Assembly (NCBI RefSeq): GCF_913778665.1
Contig: NZ_CAJYVQ010000008.1
Coordinates: 372,001-436,000 of the forward strand
Source: an uncultured Stenotrophomonas sp.
GTDB lineage: Bacteria; Pseudomonadota; Gammaproteobacteria; Xanthomonadales; Xanthomonadaceae
Length of the DNA: 64,000 nucleotides
Direction: 5' to 3'
In this document: positions 27,360 through 36,407 of the stretch, piece by piece
Layout of the letters: the number at the start of each line of letters is the position of its first letter
How positions within the stretch are numbered: the stretch's first letter is position 1
The notes under the pieces: generated by a model
Seen by the model: only the letters and a program-made list of their open reading frames with translations
What the model was told of the DNA's origin: nothing
The model's database searches: none
Translations under genes and position numbers: made by a program

Positions 27360-29149
27360 GACGCCTCCTGCCAGGATCGCGACAGGCGCATCGCGGCGGT
27401 GATCAGGCCGACGTGCGAATAGGTCTGCGGGAAATTGCCCCAGGCCTCGCCGCTGTCGAAGGCCAAGTCCTCCGACAGCAGGCCCAGGTGGTTGCGCTGC
27501 TTCAGCAACGTCTCGAACATCTCGCGTGCCTCATCCAGACGCCCGATCGCGGCCAGCGCATCGATGTACCAGAACGTGCAGATGGTGAAGCTGGTTTCCG
27601 GTTCGCCGAAGTCATCCGGTGCCACATAGCGGTACAGCGAGTTGCCATGCTTGAGGTCGCGTCCGATGGCTTCGACGGTCGCGATGAAACGGGCGTCCAG
27701 TGCATCGATGAAGCCGATATCGGCCAGCAGCAGCAGCGAGGCGTCCAGGCGATGGCCACCGAAGGTATCGGTGAAGTGCCCCAGTTCTTCACTCCACGAC
27801 TCGGCCATGATGCGCGCGTGGATGGTGTCGGCACGCTCGCGCCAGTGGTGGGCACGGTCGTCGCGCTTCAGGCGCACGGCGATCTTGCACAGGCGGTCGC
27901 AGGCGGCCCAGCACATTGCGCTGGTATAGGTATGCACCTCGGTACGGCCGCGGAACTCCCACAGGCCGGCATCGGGTACATCGTGCAGCGCGAAGGCCTG
28001 CTCGCCGAGGGGTTCAAGGCGGGCGAAGGTGTGTGCGTCACCCGGGTCCTGCAGGCGGCGGTCGAAGAACAGCTGGGTGGAGGCCAACACCACGCTGCCG
28101 TACACATCGTGCTGGCGCTGCACCCAGGCCAGGTTGCCACGGCGCACCGGGCCCATGCCGCGGTAGCCGGACAGCGTGGGCACCTCGTCCTCGTCCAGCT
28201 TGGCCTCGAAGCCGATGCCATACAACGGCTGCAGCGTGCCGTCGGTGGTAGCCAGGTTGAAGATGTAGCCGAGGAACTGCTCCATCGTGCGCGTGGCGCC
28301 AAGACGGTTCAGTGCACGCACCACGAAGGCGGCATCGCGCAGCCAGCAGTACCGGTAATCCCAGTTGCGCACGCTGCCGGGCGCTTCCGGAATGGAAGTG
28401 GTCATCGCCGCGATGATCGCGCCGCTGTCTTCGTACTGGCACAGCTTGAGCGTGATCGCGCTGCGGATCACCGCATCCTGCCATTCCAGCGGAATCGACA
28501 GGTAGCGCACCCATTCGCGCCAGTAGTCGCGGGTGCGCTGGAAGGCTTCCTGCACGTAGCCGCTGATCGATCGGTTCAGCGATTCATCCACACCCAGGAT
28601 CAGGTGGATGGGGTGGTTGAGCACGAACGGCAGGCCCTCGCGCACGAAGCGCACGGGGACGTCGGTGGTCAGCCGCAGCACGTGCTCGGGCAGGATCCAG
28701 CGTACGTGGTTGCTGCCCCACGTGGACTCGGGAACGCGCGCGCCCCAGTCGGCCAGCGGACGTGCACGCACAGTGATGCGTGGGCTGCCGGCCAAGGGGC
28801 GCACCTGCCGGATCAGGCTGACCGGCCGGTAGAAGCGGTCGTTCTGGCGCCAGCGCGGGGCGAAATCGAGGATCTCCAGCGCGCCGCCATGCGTGTCACG
28901 CAGCACGGTACGCAGGATCGCGGTGTTGGTGAGGTACTCCTGCTCGCTGTCGGCAAAGTCCTCCAGCTCGATGGCGAAGTCGCCGCCGGTCTGCTGGTTG
29001 GGGCCGAGCAGGGCGCAGAAGGTGGGGTCGCCGTCGAAGGTGGGCAGGCAGCTCCAGACAACGCGGGCATGTTTGTCGACCAGGGCGCCGAAGCTGCCGT
29101 TGCCGACCACGCCCAGATCAAGATCGGGTTGGGTCATCACGCGGTACAT
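27356..29149 (-). CDS. glycoside hydrolase family 15 protein (glucoamylase/trehalase-like)
   Basis: The protein has about 597 residues: a beta-sandwich N-domain (DLGVVGNGSFGALVDKHARVVWSC) and an (alpha/alpha)6 barrel. The barrel has the family block SVRNWDYRYCWLRDAAFVVRAL, a likely catalytic Glu in FDSGEAWGNFPQTYSHVGL, and LLSEDL nearby. GH15 members hydrolyse glucosidic bonds; some bacterial ones act on trehalose. The ATG at 29149 was chosen. Another ATG lies at 29137, and a TTG at 29182 would overlap the otsB stop. Its place between otsB and otsA links it to trehalose or glucan turnover. The substrate is inferred. Confidence 0.88.
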   Translation of the reverse strand: MYRVMTQPDLDLGVVGNGSFGALVDKHARVVWSCLPTFDGDPTFCALLGPNQQTGGDFAIELEDFADSEQEYLTNTAILRTVLRDTHGGALEILDFAPRWRQNDRFYRPVSLIRQVRPLAGSPRITVRARPLADWGARVPESTWGSNHVRWILPEHVLRLTTDVPVRFVREGLPFVLNHPIHLILGVDESLNRSISGYVQEAFQRTRDYWREWVRYLSIPLEWQDAVIRSAITLKLCQYEDSGAIIAAMTTSIPEAPGSVRNWDYRYCWLRDAAFVVRALNRLGATRTMEQFLGYIFNLATTDGTLQPLYGIGFEAKLDEDEVPTLSGYRGMGPVRRGNLAWVQRQHDVYGSVVLASTQLFFDRRLQDPGDAHTFARLEPLGEQAFALHDVPDAGLWEFRGRTEVHTYTSAMCWAACDRLCKIAVRLKRDDRAHHWRERADTIHARIMAESWSEELGHFTDTFGGHRLDASLLLLADIGFIDALDARFIATVEAIGRDLKHGNSLYRYVAPDDFGEPETSFTICTFWYIDALAAIGRLDEAREMFETLLKQRNHLGLLSEDLAFDSGEAWGNFPQTYSHVGLITAAMRLSRSWQEAS

Positions 29150-29178
29150 CTCGGTTGCGGCCGTGGGGGTTGGCCGGG

Positions 29179-29937
29179 TCAATAGGCATTCTCACGCAGC
29201 CAGGCGTGCACGCTGCGTATGTCGGGCAGTGCGAACACCGCTGCGCTGGGTTCACGTTCACCGACCAGCACGCTCCAGCCATGCTGGCTGTTGGCAGCAT
29301 CGAAGCCGAATTCATCGGTGAGATCATCGCCCATGAACACGGGCAGGCGGCCGCGGAACGGCATGTACTGCATCATCCTCCGCACTGCACGGCCCTTGTC
29401 GGTGCCGACCGGCACGAACTCGACCACGTGGTCGCCGGGTTGCAGGCGGTAGCCGGCGCGGCCGCGCACGTGGCGGTCGGCGAATGCGCGGACCTCGCTG
29501 GCGGCATGCGGTGCGCCGCGCCAGTGCAGGGCCAGGCCAGCGCCCTTGTCTTCGATCAGTACGCCGGGATGGCCGTGGGCAAAGCGCATTGCCTGCTGGT
29601 GCAGCGCGTGCAGCCATTCGGCGGTGTCATCGTCGTGCTCATCGCGCAGCACGCGGCCGTCCTGGCCACGCAGCTCGTGGCCATGCAGGCCGGCGGCCGG
29701 AAGTTGCAGGGGAGCGAACAGCTGGTCCAGCTGTTCAAGCGGACGACCGCTGACCAGTGCCACGGCACCTTCCAGGCGGTCGCTGATGCGACCGATGGCT
29801 TCACGCACATCGGGCAGCAGCTGCACGGCATCCGGGCGTGCAGCGAATTCAATCAGGGTGCCATCGACATCGAGGAACAACGCACAGGCGTCGTCCAGCA
29901 AGGGCGGTGGCGGACGCAGGGGGAGCGGTTCAGCCAT
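29179..29937 (-). CDS. otsB: trehalose-6-phosphate phosphatase OtsB
   Basis: The 252-residue HAD phosphatase converts trehalose-6-phosphate to trehalose. The nucleophile motif LFLDVDGTLIEF, motif II LVSGRPLEQL and the Mg-binding FMGDDLTDE are all intact. The ATG at 29937 is preceded by CAAGGTGAGG, a good ribosome site. It is the first gene of the leftward operon. The upstream 180 bases consist mostly of inverted-repeat sequence (30021-30108) before the end of the TonB receptor gene. Confidence 0.94.
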   Translation of the reverse strand: MAEPLPLRPPPPLLDDACALFLDVDGTLIEFAARPDAVQLLPDVREAIGRISDRLEGAVALVSGRPLEQLDQLFAPLQLPAAGLHGHELRGQDGRVLRDEHDDDTAEWLHALHQQAMRFAHGHPGVLIEDKGAGLALHWRGAPHAASEVRAFADRHVRGRAGYRLQPGDHVVEFVPVGTDKGRAVRRMMQYMPFRGRLPVFMGDDLTDEFGFDAANSQHGWSVLVGEREPSAAVFALPDIRSVHAWLRENAY

Positions 29938-30020
29938 GGCCCTCACCTTGCCAGCGTGGGCGTGTAGGGCAGGTCGAGGCAGGGCGACAGTTCACTGACC
30001 TGCCGGCCCTGGACCCGGCG

Positions 30021-30108
30021 ACGGGGTAGCGTCGACTGCTCTTCGCGCAGATCGCGAAAATCCCGCGCTGCGCGCGATAGTCGACTAACAGACGACTCTA
30101 CCCCGTCG
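30021..30108. repeat. nested inverted repeat with GTAG ends (composite SMAG)
   Basis: ACGGGGTAGCGTCG at the left and CGACTCTACCCCGT at the right face each other. Inner GTCGACT/AGTCGAC arms and further short palindromes lie between. It resembles two SMAG units facing each other around a shared loop, between otsB and the receptor stop codon. Confidence 0.6.
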
Positions 30109-30118
30109 ATTCTGCGAA

Positions 30119-32554
30119 TCAGAACGTATAGCGGACGCGGCCGTAGTAGTACGCGCCGTTGCTGCCGATCGGCGACAACACGTCGTACGGCAGGTTGCCG
30201 AAGTAATGGATATCGCTGTTGGATCGATCCGGGTAGTTGTCGGTCAGGTTCTGGCCGCCGATGGCGACGCTCCACTGCGCGGTGATGCGGTATTCAACTT
30301 CCGCATCCAGCTGCCATTCGGCCTGGTAGGTCTGGCGCGGGATGTAGCCATCACCGAAGTTGAACACGCGGGTGGCGCTGCCATAGCGGTTCACGCGCGT
30401 GCTCAGCGACCAGCGGTCGTTGCTCCATGCCGCCGAGAAGCTGCCACGGGTACGCGGCGTGGCATCCGTGAGCGTGTTGGTTTCTTCGATGCCGAACAGC
30501 GCATAGTCCGGATCCAGCGCCTGCAGCTGCGCCGGCGTCGCCAGCACATTCTTCAGCGTGGTCCTGGTGTAGGCATAGGTGCCGGTCAGCAGCAGCTGGC
30601 CATCGCCCAGCGACTGGCGCCAGTTGCTCACCAGCTCGGCGCCGCGGGTACGGGTGTCGGCGGCATTGACGAAGAAGCTGGCGCTCTGCAGGCCGGTGAC
30701 GCCGTAGTTGGCGGCCACGTAGTCGGTCAGCGCATCGCCGGTGATGCTCTCCGAGAGCGCGATGCGGTCGTCGATGTCGATCTGGAAGAAGTCCAGCGAC
30801 AGGTCGAAGTGCTCGCCGATGCGGCTGGTGAAGCCCAGCGAGGTGTTGAGCGACTTCTCCGGCTTCAGGTCACGTGCGCCGAGGCCGCGCGCGATCGGGT
30901 TGTTGACCGAGAGCAGGCGGCCCTGCACCAGCTGGCCGCCGGCGTTGTAGCCGGTAGAGGTGGATTCGTAGCCGATCTGCGCCAACGACGGCGCACGGAA
31001 GTTGTTGGAGATGGCACCACGCAGCGCGAACGCCGGGGTGAACGCGTAGCGCAGGCCGAGCTTGCCGGTCAGTTCGCCACCGAAGTCATCGTTATGCTCG
31101 TAGCGTGCAGCCAGATCGGTGGAGAACTTGTCGCCGAACTGGCTGGACAGGCTGGCATAGGCACTGGCGACATCGCGCGACAGGCGCGCTGCATCCTGCG
31201 GGGTCAGGCCGCCACCGGCCTGCGAGCCGGTCGGGCGATCGATGTACGGGCCGGCGGCGTAGCTGGCCGGGTCACCCGGACGGGTCTGGTAACGCTCGTG
31301 GCGCCCTTCCACGCCCAGGCCCAGCGTGTGGCTGATGCTGTCGCTCTGGGTGAACACGCGGCTCAGGTCGAGGTTGCCCACGGCCTGCGCGTACGCGTAG
31401 TCGGCGGTCTTGAAACGGGTCGGGCTGGTCGGGCCCAGTGAGGCGTTGAGCGAATCGCGCAGGCGGTAGGTGAAGTCGTTCTGGCCGTAATCCAGGCTGC
31501 CGTCATAGCTCCATTCGCCCCACTGGCCGCGCACGCCGGCCACGGCCTGCACGTCGCGGTTTTCGCCTTCGGATACCGGCCGGTAACCGTCCGGATAGAC
31601 CTGCTTCCAGTTGGCGTCGCTGTCGGGGTAGCGGAAGTAGTTCGCGCCTTCGGTATCACGCTGGTTGAAGGTGCCGAATGCATAGAAGGTGGACGTCTGG
31701 CCGACCGGGATTTCGGTATTCAGCCACAGGTTGATGTCCTTGCTCCTGCCATCGCCCAGCACGTAGTTGCGCTTGCCCTGCAACGCCAGGTTGTCCGGAG
31801 TCTGGTCCCACGGCGGAATCTGGTCGAAGCCGGCGCGGTTGGTGCCGTTGCGGTGTTTGTACTCCAAACCGACGCGCAGGAAGCCGCCGTCCTCGCCCAG
31901 CGAGGTGCCCACCTTGGCGCTGATGTTGCCGGTCTGGCCATCGGTGAGGGTGCGGCCGATGGGTTTCAGGTCGGTGTGGTTGGCGCCGTAGCTGGCCTCG
32001 ATCTCACCACCGTCGCCGCCGTTGTCGAGGATCACGTTGATCACGCCGGCCACCGCATCGGAGCCGTACAGCGCACCGGCGCCATCGCGCAGCACTTCAA
32101 TGCGCTTGATCGCGCTGACCGGAATCGAGTTGAAATCGACCGGGGTGGTGCCCTTGCCGATCTTGCTGTCGGTGTTGACCAGCGCGGTGTGGTGGCGGCG
32201 CTTGCCGTTGACCAGCACCAGCACCTGGTCCGGCGACAGGCCTCGCAGCTGAGCGGCGCGCACGTGGTCGGCGCCACCGGAGTTGGACTGGCGCGGGAAG
32301 TTGAACGACGGCAGCAGCGCCTGCAGTGCGCTGCCCAGCTCACCGTTGACCACGCCGGCCTTGCGGATGTCCTCGGCGGTGAGCACGTCCACCGGCGAGG
32401 TGGATTCGAGCACGGTGCGGTCGGCGGCGCGGGTGCCGGTGACGATCACCGTGTCCAGGTTGGTGGCGTCCTGGGCCAGGGCCGGGACGGCGGCGGAGGA
32501 AAGCGCGAGGGCGATGGCGACGCCGAGCGGCGACGCGGACGGACGGGTGGACAT
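30119..32554 (-). CDS. TonB-dependent outer-membrane receptor (copy 1 of a paralogous pair)
   Basis: The protein has 811 residues with a signal peptide ending in AALPALAQ-like sequence (SSAAVPALAQ). A TonB-box-like stretch (DTVIVTGTR), a plug domain (QLRGLSPDQVLVLVNGKRRH, IEVLRDGAGALYGSDAVAGVINVI) and a 22-strand barrel ending in YYYGRVRYTF follow. A TGGAG site precedes the ATG at 32554. There is no N-terminal signalling domain, so it should be a plain transporter. The plug is nearly the same as in the receptor at 55717. The ligand is unknown; this group resembles Xanthomonas carbohydrate/iron TonB receptors. No Fur box was found upstream. Confidence 0.93.
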   Translation of the reverse strand: MSTRPSASPLGVAIALALSSAAVPALAQDATNLDTVIVTGTRAADRTVLESTSPVDVLTAEDIRKAGVVNGELGSALQALLPSFNFPRQSNSGGADHVRAAQLRGLSPDQVLVLVNGKRRHHTALVNTDSKIGKGTTPVDFNSIPVSAIKRIEVLRDGAGALYGSDAVAGVINVILDNGGDGGEIEASYGANHTDLKPIGRTLTDGQTGNISAKVGTSLGEDGGFLRVGLEYKHRNGTNRAGFDQIPPWDQTPDNLALQGKRNYVLGDGRSKDINLWLNTEIPVGQTSTFYAFGTFNQRDTEGANYFRYPDSDANWKQVYPDGYRPVSEGENRDVQAVAGVRGQWGEWSYDGSLDYGQNDFTYRLRDSLNASLGPTSPTRFKTADYAYAQAVGNLDLSRVFTQSDSISHTLGLGVEGRHERYQTRPGDPASYAAGPYIDRPTGSQAGGGLTPQDAARLSRDVASAYASLSSQFGDKFSTDLAARYEHNDDFGGELTGKLGLRYAFTPAFALRGAISNNFRAPSLAQIGYESTSTGYNAGGQLVQGRLLSVNNPIARGLGARDLKPEKSLNTSLGFTSRIGEHFDLSLDFFQIDIDDRIALSESITGDALTDYVAANYGVTGLQSASFFVNAADTRTRGAELVSNWRQSLGDGQLLLTGTYAYTRTTLKNVLATPAQLQALDPDYALFGIEETNTLTDATPRTRGSFSAAWSNDRWSLSTRVNRYGSATRVFNFGDGYIPRQTYQAEWQLDAEVEYRITAQWSVAIGGQNLTDNYPDRSNSDIHYFGNLPYDVLSPIGSNGAYYYGRVRYTF

Positions 32555-32682
32555 GGGGGCTCCAGCAACAACGACGACGGGGAAGGGTGAGATAGTTTCA
32601 CTTACATCCATCCGGATGAAGCGATATATTATCTTCGCGTGATGGCCGGTGCCGATGCAAGCCCCTGCCGGTCCGGCATGAG

Positions 32683-32703
32683 CTGATGCCCTGTTGGCAT
32701 CAG
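32683..32703. promoter_or_regulatory. inverted repeat upstream of the DUF3574 lipoprotein gene
   Basis: CTGATGCC, CTGTT, GGCATCAG is a perfect 8-base palindrome in the divergent region between the receptor and lipoprotein genes. It is a candidate operator or small hairpin; no factor can be named. Confidence 0.3.
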
Positions 32704-32768
32704 CACGCCGGGCCAGTGGCGCTGTACGCTGCCGGCTCGCCCTGTCCCCCTTCCCCGGAGCTGTAACG

Positions 32769-33251
32769 ATGAAACACCTTGGCCTCGTCTTCGCTGTGCT
32801 GCTGGCCACCAGCGGCTGCGCCAGCCTGTCCTCGCAGGCGCCCAGCGCCTATGCCTCGGCCACCACCGCCGACCTGAAGGGCGATGCCGCGCGCCCGTCC
32901 GATGGCCATGGCTGGGTACGCAGCGAGCTGTACTTCGGCGTGGGCGAGGAACAGGGCGCGGGCAACCGTCCGCAGGCCGACACCATCAGCGAGGCGCAGT
33001 GGCGCGCCTTTCTGGACAAGCAGGTGACCCCGCGCTTCCCGGATGGCCTGACCGTGTTCGATGCCTATGGCCAGTGGCTGTTCCGTGGCGATGCCTCGCC
33101 CAACCGCCTGCGCACCAAGGTACTGGTGGTGCTGCACGAGGACACTCCGCAACGTCGCGCTGACATCGAAGCGATCCGCCTGGCGTGGAAGCAGCAGACC
33201 CAGCATCAGTCGGTGCTGTGGTCGCGGCAGCCGGTCGAGGTATCGTTCTGA
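32769..33251 (+). CDS. DUF3574 lipoprotein
   Basis: The protein has 160 residues with a lipoprotein signal (LLATSGC, lipidated Cys17). The mature part carries the DUF3574 pattern: a short ELYFG strand, then a helix (SEAQWRAFLDKQVTPRFPDGLTVFDAYGQW) and a strand-rich end (KVLVVLHED). GGAG lies upstream of the ATG at 32769. The function of the family is unknown. It is transcribed divergently from the TonB receptor and followed 33 bases later by another exported protein. Confidence 0.85.
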   Translation: MKHLGLVFAVLLATSGCASLSSQAPSAYASATTADLKGDAARPSDGHGWVRSELYFGVGEEQGAGNRPQADTISEAQWRAFLDKQVTPRFPDGLTVFDAYGQWLFRGDASPNRLRTKVLVVLHEDTPQRRADIEAIRLAWKQQTQHQSVLWSRQPVEVSF

Positions 33252-33284
33252 GTTGAAGGTGCCGCTGCGGTGCCGCAGGAAGCG

Positions 33285-34145
33285 ATGATGAACTACAGGG
33301 AATGCGTGCTGGGCCTGGTGCTGGCAGGACTGCTGGCACCGTCGGCGCAGGCACATGGCGACGACGGCGAAACGCTGCGCTTCCAGGTGGCCGCTCACGT
33401 GCAGGCGCACGCTGACCCCCAGCGGGATGGCAGCATCGCCGTGCAGTTGTCGCCGTCGGGCAAGCGCCAGGTGCTGGCTGGCGCGGAAGATGCCGACGGC
33501 AATTCGCGGTGGTCGCTCGAAGACGTCGATTTCGATGGCTACCCGGAACTGGTTGCACGCGCTTCGGTGGGGATGGTCAACGAAGCGTTGGCGGTGTACC
33601 GGTTCGACCCGGCCAGCCTCTCGTATCGCGCACTGCAGGCCGAAACGCACGGCAACGACAGCTGCGGTGATCTGATGGGGCTGAGCGTCGAGGCAAAGAC
33701 CCGCACGCTGACCAGCAGCTGCCGCAGCGGCCCGATGTGGTACACCGACCAGTATCGGTTTGCGGGCGCAAAACTCTATCTGTACCGCAGCGAGCGCCTC
33801 CTGATGCTGGGCGATACGCTGAACGCGGCCCTGCATTGGGGGCAGACCGACGACCAGGGGCCGTTGGCCGTCTGGCGGACCTATGCTGCCGATGGACGCG
33901 TGCTGGAAGCGGCCATCGCCGATGGCCTCGGCGCGCCACCGGAGGGGCCACTGCGTGGCCAGCAGGCCTCCGTTCTGGCGGCCCGCGTGTTCCTGTTCGA
34001 TCGCCCCGGTGCATCGAGCACGAAGCGTTACCTGGTGCAGGGCGATCGCGTTGAGATGCTCGATGAACAGGACGGTTGGATGAAGCTGCGCTACCGCAAC
34101 CCGAAGCAGGGCGTGGTGGAGGGCTGGATCAACGTCAATGATTGA
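33285..34145 (+). CDS. exported protein of the XAC2610-like type with C-terminal SH3-like domain
   Basis: The protein has 286 residues with a signal peptide (LGLVLAGLLAPSAQA). The middle has a DVDFDGYPELVARASVG stretch resembling Ca-binding repeats of XAC2610-like proteins. The end (VFLFDRPGASSTKRYLVQGD, then DGWMKLRY and VEGWINV) looks like a bacterial SH3 domain that might bind cell wall. Two consecutive ATGs at 33285 and 33288 follow AGGA; the first was taken. XAC2610-type proteins have been linked to inhibition of lysozyme-like effectors in Xanthomonas, but I cannot confirm that role from sequence. Confidence 0.65.
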   Translation: MMNYRECVLGLVLAGLLAPSAQAHGDDGETLRFQVAAHVQAHADPQRDGSIAVQLSPSGKRQVLAGAEDADGNSRWSLEDVDFDGYPELVARASVGMVNEALAVYRFDPASLSYRALQAETHGNDSCGDLMGLSVEAKTRTLTSSCRSGPMWYTDQYRFAGAKLYLYRSERLLMLGDTLNAALHWGQTDDQGPLAVWRTYAADGRVLEAAIADGLGAPPEGPLRGQQASVLAARVFLFDRPGASSTKRYLVQGDRVEMLDEQDGWMKLRYRNPKQGVVEGWINVND

Positions 34146-34254
34146 CGAGACGTCTACCCGCAGTTTGCATATCGAGGCGATGCGCAACTTGCCCACGGAG
34201 GCATCACTTCATCGGGTCTAGCCTCGGGCATTCCCCCGTTCGAGGATGTATCCG

Positions 34255-35973
34255 ATGAGCAAGCGCGTGGCCGAAATCGTGGTGGATGCCCTGCAGCAGG
34301 CTGGCGTTCGACGTTGCTACGGCATCGTCGGCGATACGCTCAACCACGTGACCGATGCGATGCATGGCAGCGATATCGCGTGGGTGCACGTACGCCACGA
34401 GGAAGTGGCCGCCTTCGCTGCCGGCGCCGATTCGCTGGTCAGTGGTGAGCTGACCGCCTGTGCCGGGTCCTGCGGGCCCGGCAGCCTGCACTTCATCAAT
34501 GGCGTGTTCGAAAGCAACCGCAACCGCGCGCCGATGGTGCTGATCGCCAGTCAGGTGGTGACCAGCGAGCTGGGCATGGAATTCCCCCAGGAAGTGGACT
34601 TCAAGGCGGTGTACGCCAGCTGTTCGGTGTTCTGCGAGCAGGTGCACAGTGCCGAGCAGGCGCGGCGTGTGGTGACCCTGGCCTGCCAGGCAGCGATCAG
34701 CCGCCGCGGCGTGGCAGTGGTGATCCTGCCGGCCGACATCAGCCAGGCCGAGGTGAAGCACGATGTGCCGTTCTCGGTGCACTACACCCAGCCCGTACTG
34801 CGCCCTTCAGACGCAGAACTGCAACGCATCACCGAACTGCTGGGGCAGGGCAAGCGCATCGGCATCTATGCCGGCGCCGGCTGCCAGGGTGCGCACGCGC
34901 AGTTGCTGGAGCTGGCACGACGCCTGCAGGCGCCGGTCGCGCACACCTCGCGCGCCAAGGATTTCGTCGAGCCGGACAACCCGTACAACATGGGCATGAC
35001 CGGTATTTTCGGCATCGAGTCCGGCTTCCACACGCTGATGGAATGCGACACGCTGTTGCTGCTCGGCGCCGACTTCGCGTGGGGCCAGTTCTATCCGGAC
35101 AAGGCGACGATCATCCAGGTCGACCGCGACGGCAGCCACCTTGGCCGTCGCCACCCGGTGAGTCTGGGCGTGGTCGGTGATATCGCACCGACGCTGGACG
35201 CGCTGCTGCCGATGCTGCCGCCGCGCGAGGACAGCACGTTCCTCGATGAGTGCATCGTGCGCCGCGACAAGGCCCTGAAGAAGCGCGAGCAGGAAGAACA
35301 GCCGGGCGAGGGTGAGCTGATCCATCCGCAGCACCTGACTGCGCTGCTGTCGAAGTACGCCGCAGACGACGCGCTGTTCACCGCCGACGGCGGCTCGCCG
35401 ATGGTGTGGGTACTGCGGCATATCCGTGTCAATGGTCGCCGCCGGACGCTGACCAGCCTGCTTCACGGCACGATGGCCAACGCGATGCCGCAGGCACTGG
35501 GCCTGCAGAAAGCGTTCCCGGGCCGGCAGGTGATCTCGCTGTCCGGCGATGGTGGCCTGGCGATGCTGCTCGGTGATCTGCTGACCGCGGTGCAGGAAAA
35601 CCTGCCGATCAAGGTGGTGGTGTTCAACAACGGCTCGCTGAACTTCGTCGAGCTGGAACAGAAGGTGGAAGGCCTGCTGGACAACTACACCGATCTGAAG
35701 AACCCGGATTTCGGCCGCCTGGCCGAAGTGATCGGCTTCCACGGCCGCACCGTGACCCGCAGTGAGGATCTGGAGGAAGCGGTGCAGGATTTCCTCGCGC
35801 AACGCGGCCCGGCGTTGCTGGACGTGCACACCAGCCGCGCAGAGCTGGTGATGCCGCCGCAGATCGAAGCCAAGCAGGTGGCCGGTACCGCGTTGTATGC
35901 CGCCAAGGCGGTGTTGAATGGCCGCTTCGACGACGTGAAGCATCTGCTGGTGGACAACTTCCTGAAGAAGTGA
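34255..35973 (+). CDS. poxB: thiamine-diphosphate enzyme, PoxB-type pyruvate:quinone dehydrogenase
   Basis: The protein has 572 residues in three domains. The N-terminal PYR domain has its catalytic Glu in VRHEEVAAFAAGA. The central domain binds FAD in true PoxB (GIYAGAGCQGAH). The C-terminal PP domain has the ThDP motif GDGGLAML followed by NNGSLNF. PoxB decarboxylates pyruvate to acetate and CO2, passing electrons to ubiquinone at the inner face of the membrane. The ATG at 34255 follows CGAGGA at eight bases; the upstream ATG at 34246 does not. The C-terminal tail is short, so membrane attachment is uncertain. An acetolactate-synthase-like relative is the alternative. Confidence 0.82.
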   Translation: MSKRVAEIVVDALQQAGVRRCYGIVGDTLNHVTDAMHGSDIAWVHVRHEEVAAFAAGADSLVSGELTACAGSCGPGSLHFINGVFESNRNRAPMVLIASQVVTSELGMEFPQEVDFKAVYASCSVFCEQVHSAEQARRVVTLACQAAISRRGVAVVILPADISQAEVKHDVPFSVHYTQPVLRPSDAELQRITELLGQGKRIGIYAGAGCQGAHAQLLELARRLQAPVAHTSRAKDFVEPDNPYNMGMTGIFGIESGFHTLMECDTLLLLGADFAWGQFYPDKATIIQVDRDGSHLGRRHPVSLGVVGDIAPTLDALLPMLPPREDSTFLDECIVRRDKALKKREQEEQPGEGELIHPQHLTALLSKYAADDALFTADGGSPMVWVLRHIRVNGRRRTLTSLLHGTMANAMPQALGLQKAFPGRQVISLSGDGGLAMLLGDLLTAVQENLPIKVVVFNNGSLNFVELEQKVEGLLDNYTDLKNPDFGRLAEVIGFHGRTVTRSEDLEEAVQDFLAQRGPALLDVHTSRAELVMPPQIEAKQVAGTALYAAKAVLNGRFDDVKHLLVDNFLKK

Positions 35974-36063
35974 GGGTTGGGGCTGGATGCTGGGCTGCGC
36001 CCTGCACCCGCAGAGGCCAAGGCAACAGCCGAAGCAACAGCAACAGCGGGCATTCCGTGGGAT

Positions 36064-36165
36064 GGCGGGGTGGGTCCGGTTGCGGGGGACGCTGCAAGTA
36101 CGTCCTTGTAAGCTCGATCGCGCCATTCATGGCGCTCACGCCCCCGCAACCGGACCCACCCCGCC
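36064..36165. repeat. 102-base inverted-repeat element, copy A
   Basis: A perfect 25-base inverted repeat (36064-36088 and 36141-36165) encloses a 52-base loop. The loop contains a small hairpin, GCGCCAT-TC-ATGGCGC. Arms begin GGCGGGGTGGGTCCGG. The same element, in opposite orientation, is at 53671-53772, and a related one is at 36408-36502. It is not a SMAG unit. It lies within a 670-base gap (35974-36643) that holds only repeats and no supported gene. Confidence 0.85.
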
Positions 36166-36193
36166 CTCGGCAATCTTCCGCTGCTGTTGGTGG

Positions 36194-36328
36194 GTGTCGA
36201 TCTTGCTCGACACGGTAGATCCACGCCGTGCGTGGATGAACGAACGAATGATCGGAATGATCTTCTGTAGAGCCGAGCCATGCTCGGCTCAGAAGCCTCG
36301 CGTATATCAGCCGAGCATGGGTTCGGCG
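36194..36328. repeat. cluster of four SMAG-type repeats
   Basis: The units are a GTGTCGATC-palindrome at 36194-36213, GTAGATCCACGCCGTGCGTGG at 36215-36237, GTAGAGCCGAGCCATGCTCGG at 36267-36290, and a facing half-unit CAGCCGAGCATGGGTTCGGCG at 36308-36328. The cluster separates inverted-repeat copies A and B. Confidence 0.8.
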
Positions 36329-36407
36329 CAACAACGAGAGCCTGCCTTTGCTTTTGATCTTTTGATTCTCTTCCGTGGCTGGCACACGCAGGGAACTGTC
36401 AGAGGCC

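Noticed and set aside
36194-36328. CRISPR array
   Set aside because: Repeats are short palindromes with unequal sequence and spacing, typical of SMAG units; no regular spacers and no cas genes.
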